Below are positions 6,900 to 14,050 of a stretch of 25,745 nt of DNA, in pieces. The position numbers and the translations under genes were made by a program. The DNA comes from Marinospirillum sp. (GTDB taxonomy: Bacteria > Pseudomonadota > Gammaproteobacteria > Pseudomonadales > Halomonadaceae). A model generated the notes under the pieces. It was not told the DNA's origin and ran no database searches. It was given only the letters and a program-made list of their open reading frames with translations. The stretch is from the NCBI GenBank assembly GCA_007119985.1, contig SKOQ01000234.1, positions 1 to 25,745 of the forward strand, written 5' to 3'. The number at the start of each line of letters is the position of its first letter. Position 1 is the stretch's first letter.

Positions 6900-7718
6900 T
6901 TATACCTTTTTGGCTTTGGATTTCACCGAAGCACTGGCCGATGGCTGGGGCGGTGTACGATAAGCCCAAAGCATCAACGCGCCGCCCACCAGCAGCATAG
7001 GTAAGGAGAGCCACTGCCCCATGCTGAGCTGGCCGAGCAGCAACCCGAGGTGAGCATCTGGCTCACGTGCAAACTCAGCGATAAAACGCAAACTACCATA
7101 ACCCAATAAAAAGAGACCGGCCACACTGCCGGTAGGACGTGGGCGGCGTGAGAAAAACCATAAAATGATAAACAGCAGCAGACCTTCTAAAGCAAACTGA
7201 TAAAGCTGCGATGGATGACGAGGATCAGGCCCTGCACCAGGAAACACCATCCCCCAAGGTACTTGAGTCACCCGCCCCCACAGCTCACCGTTGGCAAAAT
7301 TCCCCAAACGCCCTAAGGCCAGACCAATCGGCACCAGCGGAGCGACAAAATCCCCAACAGCCAGCAGTTTAAGCTGATGACGCCGCGCAAAGATCAACAA
7401 AGCAACCACCACACCCAGCAAACCACCATGAAAGGCCATACCGCCTTCCCACACACGCAAGAGCCATAAAGGATCTTGTATCACACGGTCCCAGTGATAA
7501 AAGAGCGCAGACCCCAGCCGCCCACCTAATACCACGCCAATCGCCGAATAGAAAACCAAATCGCTCAGCTGCTCACCACTCAAACCCAAGCGAGCGCGGC
7601 GCTTTTCTGCCAACCACCAAGCCAGCGCAAAAGCCGCTAAATAGCTCAAACCATACCAATGCACTGCAATCGGTCCTAGGCTAAAGGCAACCGGATCAAT
7701 TTGTGGATAATTCAACAC
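6900..7718 (-). CDS. lgt: Prolipoprotein diacylglyceryl transferase
   Basis: Inner-membrane enzyme that transfers diacylglycerol from phosphatidylglycerol to the lipobox cysteine of prolipoproteins, the first step of lipoprotein maturation. The 272-residue protein has about seven hydrophobic segments. The Lgt signature GRLGNFANGELWGR is present, as are HWYGLSYLAAF near the N-terminus, GGMAFHGGLLG with the conserved histidine, and HPSQLYQFALEG. The start is GTG at 7718, with GAGGA about eight bases upstream. A short Ser/Lys-rich tail follows the last membrane span. It sits between the TSUP permease (30-base gap) and thyA (43 bases), so co-transcription is likely. BamC (20095-21084) in this window is one predicted substrate. 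Confidence 0.96.
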   Translation of the reverse strand: MLNYPQIDPVAFSLGPIAVHWYGLSYLAAFALAWWLAEKRRARLGLSGEQLSDLVFYSAIGVVLGGRLGSALFYHWDRVIQDPLWLLRVWEGGMAFHGGLLGVVVALLIFARRHQLKLLAVGDFVAPLVPIGLALGRLGNFANGELWGRVTQVPWGMVFPGAGPDPRHPSQLYQFALEGLLLFIILWFFSRRPRPTGSVAGLFLLGYGSLRFIAEFAREPDAHLGLLLGQLSMGQWLSLPMLLVGGALMLWAYRTPPQPSASASVKSKAKKV

Positions 7719-7748
7719 AGGGTATCCTCTTCACAGCAGCAGCCCTGA

Positions 7749-8540
7749 TTAGGCTGGAAAAAATAAGAATTTGATGCCTACACAGAACAGTAAAAGCGCA
7801 AAAAGTTGCTTCAAGCGGGCCTCAGGCAGGTAGTGCGCCAAACGAGCGCCCAGACGCGCAAAGGGCACACTCATCAACACGATGCCTAGAAAAGCAGGCC
7901 AGTAGATAAAGCCGGTCGCCGCACTGGGTAGATCAGCCTGCTGCCAGCCTGTCCAGAGATTGCCCAATGCACCAAACAGGGCAATCGGTAAACCGAGCGC
8001 GGCCGATGTCCCGACAGCTAAGCGCATATTCAAGCGGCACCAGCTTAAAAAGGGCACGCTCAAAGTCCCGCCACCAATACCAAAAATAGCGGAGGCCCAG
8101 CCAATAACGCCACCGGCTGGGAGGAGCACCCAGCGCGAGACAGGCCGTTCACGGACAGGCGGATCAAGCTTAAAAGCCATTTTAGCGGCCACCAAGAGCA
8201 CAAAAACACCCAATAGGGCTTGCAGCAGCCCAGCTGAAAGGAGACTGGCAGTCCATGCGCCTACTAGGGCGCCACAAAGAATAGCCGGTGCTAAAAAACT
8301 GAAAATCGACCAATCGACACTGGCTTTTTGATGATGCGACCAGGTAGAACTGATAGAAGTTGGAATAATCGTAGCTAAGGAGGTGCCAACAGCAAGATGC
8401 ACAAGAATCTCGCTTGAAAAGCCCAGCCAAGTAAAAGCGATCACCAACACAGGCACAATAATCAGCCCGCCACCAATACCAAAAAGTCCAGCAAGGAGGC
8501 CAGCAAAGGCGCCCAAGCCAAGATAGATCAGAAAAATCAC
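7749..8540 (-). CDS. TSUP (TauE/SafE, DUF81) family membrane permease
   Basis: A 263-residue integral membrane protein with about eight spans, built as two repeats. Each repeat carries the family glycine motif: GLFGIGGGLIIVPVL near residue 20 and AIFGIGGGTLSVPFLSW near residue 150. TSUP proteins are proposed to move small anions such as sulfite, sulfoacetate or other organosulfur compounds; the substrate here is unknown. Start is ATG at 8540. The ribosome site AAGGA overlaps the stop of the upstream sensor-like gene (TAAGGA), so the two are probably translationally coupled. A TSUP gene just before lgt-thyA is also what I recall from Pseudomonas. Confidence 0.9.
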   Translation of the reverse strand: MIFLIYLGLGAFAGLLAGLFGIGGGLIIVPVLVIAFTWLGFSSEILVHLAVGTSLATIIPTSISSTWSHHQKASVDWSIFSFLAPAILCGALVGAWTASLLSAGLLQALLGVFVLLVAAKMAFKLDPPVRERPVSRWVLLPAGGVIGWASAIFGIGGGTLSVPFLSWCRLNMRLAVGTSAALGLPIALFGALGNLWTGWQQADLPSAATGFIYWPAFLGIVLMSVPFARLGARLAHYLPEARLKQLFALLLFCVGIKFLFFPA

Positions 8541-8549
8541 ATGAGTTCC

Positions 8550-11111
8550 TTATTGTTCATCGCGGGGTGAAGCCGAAGCGCTCCATTTTTCTACCAACTG
8601 ACGCAGCGCCAGCGGGCGATAGGGTTTAGCAAGATAGTCATTTAAGCCAGCAGCAAAGAAGGCCTGCTGATCTTCTTCAAGCGCATTGGCGGTAATCGCC
8701 AACACAGGAATCTGCGCATTGGCATTGTGCAGCTGACGCCAGCGGCGCGTGGTTTCCAGACCATCCATTTCAGGCATGAAGATATCCATCAACACCAGAC
8801 TATAAAGTTGCTCTTCACCACGCTGCAAGGCTTCGATACCACTGGCGACCACTTCAACTTGATAGCCCGCGCGTTCGAGCACATTAGAAGCCAGCATCGC
8901 ATTCACTGGGCCATCATCCACCACCAAAATGGGGGCACTGGTGACTGAAGAGTGAGCCGGCGCTGAAGCAGGCAAGGCCAGCAGCAACTCGACACCTCCT
9001 TCTGGGCGTGATCTGAGTTCAAACTGACCTTTCATCTCTTGAATCAGTTGACGCGCCAACAGCTGCCCAAGACCCAAGGACCCAGGTGGACGATCATAGT
9101 GGGGGCTCATCGGCCCAGCCGCTTGAAAATGCTCTACACGCTGTTCATCCTGTAACACACCGCCTTCATCCAATAAACGCAGGCACAGACGCGGCTCTTC
9201 TGGCTGCCAACTCAACTCCAAGCGCAGATCACCTCGTGTTGATAACTGCGCAGCTTGGCGCAAAAGATGGCGCAGCAAACGCAATAATCGACGCCGCTGC
9301 ACACACACCTGCGCAGGGACATCAGGTGCATATTCAACAAGCAGTTGACGTTGCTGTTTATAAAGTAGCTGCTCAATACTCTGGGTGGCTTCATCAATTA
9401 AATGGGCCAGATTCAGCTCTTCAGCAGAGGTCTCCTGGCCTTCTTCCGCCAAGCTGTTGTCGGCCATATCACTCAAATCGTCTAATAAGCGCTGAATGGT
9501 GGTGAGCTTCTGCTGGCAGCTGTTATTGCCAACTTCTTCGGCGGCCTGATTCAGCTCATCCAGCAAGCGGTAGACCTCCTTCACCACCGCCTGAGAAAAC
9601 TCGGCTTTCATCTTACTGGCAGAACGTGCGCGCTGACGCTCACTGTGCAGCTGTTGTTGCAGCTGACGGTAATCGCTGATATCCAGCATAATCAAGTAGC
9701 CGCCTTGGGCATCAGCAGCATGCAGGCTGGCCCACCAGCTACTCAATTCTTGCCCAGCAGAGGCATTTAGCTCCAGCTCTTGCACCCAAGGGCGAGGTGG
9801 AAGATCGCGCATGCCCAAGAGCGGCGCAAGGGGTTGACCCTTCAAATGAGATTGTGTTTCCTGAGCAAAACGCTCAAAGGCTTGATTACATTCAACCACA
9901 CGCCCCTCTAAATCAAAATGACAGATCAAAACAGGACCGGTGACCTGTTGAATCAAACTTGTCACTGGGCGTTGGAATTCCATTGGCTCAGATTTGGCTT
10001 CTACAGGCTGACCGCTTGTCTGACCAAGCTGCCAGTACTGCTGCCAACGTCGATCATGACGAGCAGTGAAAAAAATCAAGCTCAGCAGCATCATCGTCAA
10101 GGCAAATAGGCTACCGCGCACCATGTTGCGCCAATCTTCTTGCAGCTGAAGGCTCATCGCTTGGGCTTGATCTTGTGGCACAACCAGCAGCAGTTTCCAA
10201 GCATTGATATCAAGACTGGCCCAGCTCACCAATGAAGGCTGACTCTCTATCAACAAGGGGGTCAAACCTGAATGATCAATATGCAGTGGTGCTAAATTTG
10301 GACGCATTCCTTGGCGCATAAAAAAATTGCGTTCTTGATAAGCAGAGATCTCGCCCTCAGCAGGGAAGCCGCCTTCTACATGGGGTGGAAAAACCAACAG
10401 ATGCCCTGCTTCAGACATCAGCAGGGTGTAACCATTCAGAATCACTGGGGCGGCTTTCAGTTTTTGTGCTAAACGGCTCAGTGCGATATCCAGACCCACT
10501 ACCGCTACAAACTGATCATCGAGATAAACAGGCATGCTCAGGGTGACAACCCATCCCTGTCCAGCAGGATCGAGATAAGCTTCGGTCCAAACGGGTTGGC
10601 GCTCTGGATTGTGGCTCGGATCAGCCAAATAAAAAAAAGCCAGATCACGCATATCATGGTGACTCTCAAGCTGGGTCTCTAGGTCTGAGCGAGGATAAGC
10701 CAGTCTCATCTGATCCACATGCTGGATATAAATTTGCTGAATCAAAGGGGATCGAACATGGATGGTTTCGAGAAAGGGAGCGAGTGCCTGCCACTGCGGA
10801 TCAGGGGAAGAGCGACTGTCTGAAGGCTGGCTCAGCACCCCTTGCGTCTCTTGTACCAGCAGTTGACCGAGCACCTCCAAATGACGCAGGTCCGCCTCTA
10901 AGGCTTGGGCATAAAGCTGTGCACTTTCTAGTAATCTGGCTTCTGTCGCACGCTGGAGCTGATCTTGGCTGGCTCGGTGGCTCAAATGTGCCAGAACCAT
11001 CATCACGATAAAAAGGGCGAGACCAACACCAGCTACGGGGAGAATCATCCCTAACCAGCGCTGACGCCTTGGCCAGTGCGATGACTGGAGTGTCGCCGAT
11101 TGATCTGACAC
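8550..11111 (-). CDS. Membrane sensor, hybrid-histidine-kinase architecture with a degenerate kinase core and intact receiver
   Basis: About 853 residues from GTG 11111 (AAGGA lies six bases upstream); an ATG at 11162 would add 17 residues without a ribosome site. Order: membrane span near residues 20-45; periplasmic dCACHE-like sensor (about 60-325); second span (about 330-350); PAS-like domain (about 385-490, ITGPVLICHFD-type); DHp and ATPase-like regions (about 495-725); receiver (about 735-845). The DHp position that normally holds the phospho-histidine is lysine (FSQAVVKEVYRLLD, codon 9579-9581). The N-box reads HLLRQAAQLS instead of NLLxNAxKFT, and the G1 box is DEGGVL. A G2-like GSLGLGQLLA remains. 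The receiver has VVDD, LMDIFMPEMDG, AITA and KPYRP, so it can probably still be phosphorylated. Kinase activity is doubtful. It runs straight into the TSUP gene. Confidence 0.85.
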   Translation of the reverse strand: MSDQSATLQSSHWPRRQRWLGMILPVAGVGLALFIVMMVLAHLSHRASQDQLQRATEARLLESAQLYAQALEADLRHLEVLGQLLVQETQGVLSQPSDSRSSPDPQWQALAPFLETIHVRSPLIQQIYIQHVDQMRLAYPRSDLETQLESHHDMRDLAFFYLADPSHNPERQPVWTEAYLDPAGQGWVVTLSMPVYLDDQFVAVVGLDIALSRLAQKLKAAPVILNGYTLLMSEAGHLLVFPPHVEGGFPAEGEISAYQERNFFMRQGMRPNLAPLHIDHSGLTPLLIESQPSLVSWASLDINAWKLLLVVPQDQAQAMSLQLQEDWRNMVRGSLFALTMMLLSLIFFTARHDRRWQQYWQLGQTSGQPVEAKSEPMEFQRPVTSLIQQVTGPVLICHFDLEGRVVECNQAFERFAQETQSHLKGQPLAPLLGMRDLPPRPWVQELELNASAGQELSSWWASLHAADAQGGYLIMLDISDYRQLQQQLHSERQRARSASKMKAEFSQAVVKEVYRLLDELNQAAEEVGNNSCQQKLTTIQRLLDDLSDMADNSLAEEGQETSAEELNLAHLIDEATQSIEQLLYKQQRQLLVEYAPDVPAQVCVQRRRLLRLLRHLLRQAAQLSTRGDLRLELSWQPEEPRLCLRLLDEGGVLQDEQRVEHFQAAGPMSPHYDRPPGSLGLGQLLARQLIQEMKGQFELRSRPEGGVELLLALPASAPAHSSVTSAPILVVDDGPVNAMLASNVLERAGYQVEVVASGIEALQRGEEQLYSLVLMDIFMPEMDGLETTRRWRQLHNANAQIPVLAITANALEEDQQAFFAAGLNDYLAKPYRPLALRQLVEKWSASASPRDEQ

Positions 11112-11226
11112 AGGGGGTCCTTTTTCTTGTGTGGTCAAAAGCTGGCTCCAGAGGGTGCACATAGATAGCTGAGGAGACCACTTTTATTGACCTCGTCAAA
11201 CTAGAGGTAGATGATCTCTCAACCGC

Positions 11227-11239
11227 TATACTATAAAAT
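11227..11239 (+). promoter_or_regulatory. Possible -10 region(s) for the NRDE / L,D-transpeptidase unit
   Basis: Overlapping TATACT (11227-11232) and TATAAA (11232-11237) stand out in an AT-rich intergenic stretch 75-85 bases before the NRDE start. No good -35 at 16-18 bases was found, so this is a weak call. A short palindrome, TTGAC-CTC-GTCAA, lies at 11187-11199 closer to the divergent sensor gene. Confidence 0.3.
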
Positions 11240-11311
11240 CTTTCTGGGTGAAGCGCTAATTTTTAACGTCCACCCTCTTTTGATTCTTGGCAAAGCAAAC
11301 TGAGTGAGCGC

Positions 11312-12139
11312 ATGTGTACTCTCGGCCTCCTATGGCAACAAGATCCTGTTTTCCCGCTTGTTTTAGCGGCCAATCGTGACGAGTTTTTTACGCGCCCAAC
11401 GCGGTCGGCTGCACCTTGGCCAGAGAATCCTCAGTTGATCGGCGGCCAAGATCAACAGGCTGGTGGTAGTTGGTTGTTGGCGCATCAACAAGGCCGCTGG
11501 GCCGCTTTGACCAATCTGCGTAGCGGACGCGTCTCTCCACCTCAGAATCCACCCTCACGCGGCCAGTTAGTCCAGCTTGCTGTTGAGTTGACTCACTCAG
11601 AGCTGGTGGAGCGACTCACTACACAAGGCACACTCTATGCGGGCTTTAACCTGATATGGGGCGATCTGAACCAGGCCTTCTACGCCACGAATGCACAAGA
11701 AAAGATACGGATTCAAACTCTCCAGCCAGGTGTGATCACCCTCAGCAACGCGCCACTAGGTCAGATCTGGCCGAAAACAGCCTACCTAGCGCAAGGGCTC
11801 CAGCAATGGATGACCCAACCAGACCCAGAAGCGCTCTGGCAGCTTCTGGCGCAAGATCAAGAGGCCCCTGTAGATCAGCTGCCAGAAACAGGTATTCCGT
11901 CTTGGCTTGAACTCGCTCTATCCGCTCTTTATATTCAACCCTTCCGGCTCGATCCTGATCAACCTGAGAGTCTTTATGGGACACGTTCTTCCACACTTCT
12001 TTGGTATGAGCGACAACCAGAGGCCGGTCAGTGGACATTGAAAGAAAAACGCTTTGACCCTCAGGGTCAGGTCGCGACGAGCTATCTCGCTTGGCCCGCG
12101 CAGCCTGCTGCCTCCACCTTGCACCCAACGACGTCTTAG
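11312..12139 (+). CDS. TANGO2/NRDE family protein
   Basis: A 275-residue protein of the NRDE (Ser/Thr-rich T10, TANGO2) family. It starts MCTLGLLWQQD, with Cys2 as usual for the family, and has the diagnostic LAANRDEF at residues about 18-25 followed by GGQDQQAGGSWL and WAALTNLR. The C-terminal part has TRSSTLLWYE. Eukaryotic TANGO2 has been linked to heme trafficking; the bacterial role is not settled. The Cys2 start and fold resemblance to Ntn hydrolases suggest, but do not show, hydrolase chemistry. The gene diverges from the sensor gene with 200 bases between starts. It is followed after six bases by the L,D-transpeptidase, so the two are probably one transcript. Confidence 0.88.
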   Translation: MCTLGLLWQQDPVFPLVLAANRDEFFTRPTRSAAPWPENPQLIGGQDQQAGGSWLLAHQQGRWAALTNLRSGRVSPPQNPPSRGQLVQLAVELTHSELVERLTTQGTLYAGFNLIWGDLNQAFYATNAQEKIRIQTLQPGVITLSNAPLGQIWPKTAYLAQGLQQWMTQPDPEALWQLLAQDQEAPVDQLPETGIPSWLELALSALYIQPFRLDPDQPESLYGTRSSTLLWYERQPEAGQWTLKEKRFDPQGQVATSYLAWPAQPAASTLHPTTS

Positions 12140-12145
12140 GCCTTT

Positions 12146-14050
12146 ATGTCTCGCTTTTTGTCTTCTTCAGTCTTGCCCCTACAAAGGACCCGCGCCCTTT
12201 TCTGGATCACTTGCCTTTGGCTCTGCTGCTCAACGCTGGTCGCTGCAAGCCTGCCTGCCAGTAATCCGACACTCGATCACTGGGTGCGTTCAACACTTGA
12301 TACCTTGGATCCAGAAGCCAGACTCGCCTATCCAGAACTGGTTGCACTCACCTATCGTCAAGCAGCCTTCCAGAACTTCTGGCACGATCGCCAAGGTCAG
12401 CCGACATCTGCCGCACACGCACTCAGCTATGAACTTCAACCTTGGCTCGCCCTGGGGGAGGACCACCCCAAGCTCAGGCGCTATCAAGAACTTGACCAGC
12501 TTCTTATCCAGCCGATCCACGATATCCGGCCACGCCAACGCCAAGCCATTGACCTGTTGATCACCGATCTTTTTTTTCGCTTCCAACAGGATCTCTTGGC
12601 ACGCTATTGGACAACCTACGATCAGGATCAAGATCATGGCATCACCAACCCCTATGAACGCTGGGATCAGTTTCCCGATGAGGTTGTACCCACCGATCTC
12701 GTATCCGTCTTCCCCGAATGGCTGCGGGCTCTCAATAGCGGCAATCTGCAGCGATGGGTTGAAGCACGGCTGGCCTCGACTCGCCCAGTTGCGCATTTCT
12801 ATCAGCCTTGGCGTCAGGCTTTTGATCAACTCAATGCGCTAGCAGATCAAACCTGGCCTCAATTGGATGTGGATCTCGCACCCGAGCAGGCACATGCACA
12901 AGTGCGCCTACTGGCTGAGCAGTTGATCGCGCTGCGCGATCTCTCAGCAGACTATCAACCTCAGCTTGTGGCGCCAGCCCAACCGGCAACGCTGCAGCTT
13001 GCAGAGTCAGAACCCCCGCCCAGCTCCGACTTCAGCGAGTTATCCATATCGGCGGAAACGCAGCAAGCAACACCAGGAAGTGAACCCCAGATTGAAGTGG
13101 CAGAGGCGATTTATCTGTTTGATGCCACTTTAGTCAGTGGTCTGAGGCGCTTTCAGCAACGCCATGCTCTTCCTGTCACAGGCCGAGTCGATGAGGCCAC
13201 CCGTGCGGCCCTCAACCGTCATCCTGCCGAAAGAAGCCGCATCCTAGCCCATAATCTGCGGCGTTTACATCATTTGCCTCAAGAACTCCAAGCCCGCCAT
13301 TTGATGGTCAATCTCGCTGATCAGCAGCTTGAGTTGATCGAGCATGGCGAGCGCACTCTCGCTATGCGGATTATTATTGGTCGGGATGGGCAGCGCACCC
13401 CCATCATGAACCAATGGCTGACCTCACTGGTGCTGAACCCGCTCTGGAATGTGCCCAACAGCATTGCTAAGGATCGTATCTTTCCCCGTGCACGCAGCAA
13501 TCCCGAGTATCTGGCCTCACGCGATTATGCACTGGTACAGGGCTGGCATACGCCCGCACGCTTCGTCAATATCGAAGATCTACCCGATGATGCCTTCACC
13601 TCTGGCAACCAGCAGTATCGCATCGTGCAAAAACCAGGACGCTTTAATCAGCTAGGGCGCGCTAAGTTTCGCTTATCCAATCAGCAAGCCATTTATCTTC
13701 ACGATACCCCCTATCGCCAGTTTTTCTCGCAAACACAAAGAGATATCAGTGCAGGGTGTATTCGCTTAGAAGAGTCGGCACGCCTTGTTGATGCGCTGCT
13801 CGCACCCAGCCGTCATTGGACACCTGAGCGGATCAGTGAGACCTATGCCAGCGGAGATGAACGCTATATTCGCGTGTTTCCTCGCGTGGCGGTGTATTTA
13901 ATGTATTGGACGGCTTGGGTGGATGCAGAAGGCCAGATTCAGTGGCGCGAGGATATTTACCATAAAGACCAGCTGGGCTATTCACCCGCCATTCAGCAGC
14001 TGGCTAACCCTTCGGACCCGCCAGCCAGCCCAAACCCAGCTCGTTCATAA
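12146..14050 (+). CDS. L,D-transpeptidase of the YcbB (LdtD) type, periplasmic
   Basis: A 634-residue exported enzyme that forms 3-3 peptidoglycan crosslinks between meso-diaminopimelate residues. An N-terminal signal segment with hydrophobic core at about 18-34 ends near VAASLPAS. A long N-terminal scaffold (about 40-290) is followed by a peptidoglycan-binding repeat (about 325-355: LVSGLRRFQQRHALPVTGRV). The YkuD catalytic domain lies at about 390-590, with VLNPLWNVPNSIAKDRIFP as in E. coli YcbB. His519 (YLHDTPYRQFF) and the nucleophile Cys538 (DISAGCIRLEES) form the catalytic core. Length is close to E. coli YcbB (615 aa). The start is six bases after the NRDE stop, with only a weak AGG, which suggests coupling. 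The last 47 bases overlap the convergent ptsP end. Confidence 0.93.
   Translation: MSRFLSSSVLPLQRTRALFWITCLWLCCSTLVAASLPASNPTLDHWVRSTLDTLDPEARLAYPELVALTYRQAAFQNFWHDRQGQPTSAAHALSYELQPWLALGEDHPKLRRYQELDQLLIQPIHDIRPRQRQAIDLLITDLFFRFQQDLLARYWTTYDQDQDHGITNPYERWDQFPDEVVPTDLVSVFPEWLRALNSGNLQRWVEARLASTRPVAHFYQPWRQAFDQLNALADQTWPQLDVDLAPEQAHAQVRLLAEQLIALRDLSADYQPQLVAPAQPATLQLAESEPPPSSDFSELSISAETQQATPGSEPQIEVAEAIYLFDATLVSGLRRFQQRHALPVTGRVDEATRAALNRHPAERSRILAHNLRRLHHLPQELQARHLMVNLADQQLELIEHGERTLAMRIIIGRDGQRTPIMNQWLTSLVLNPLWNVPNSIAKDRIFPRARSNPEYLASRDYALVQGWHTPARFVNIEDLPDDAFTSGNQQYRIVQKPGRFNQLGRAKFRLSNQQAIYLHDTPYRQFFSQTQRDISAGCIRLEESARLVDALLAPSRHWTPERISETYASGDERYIRVFPRVAVYLMYWTAWVDAEGQIQWREDIYHKDQLGYSPAIQQLANPSDPPASPNPARS

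Noticed and set aside
9086..9505. 139-codon plus-strand frame inside the sensor gene
   Set aside because: Shadow of the real minus-strand gene; its His/Ala-rich composition is an artefact of reading the opposite strand.
11187..11199. Palindrome TTGAC-CTC-GTCAA in the sensor/NRDE intergenic region
   Set aside because: Arms of five bases are short enough to occur by chance, and no second copy or promoter context supports an operator.
12290..12829. 179-codon open frame on the minus strand
   Set aside because: Antisense to the L,D-transpeptidase gene, which has a normal length and full catalytic motifs.
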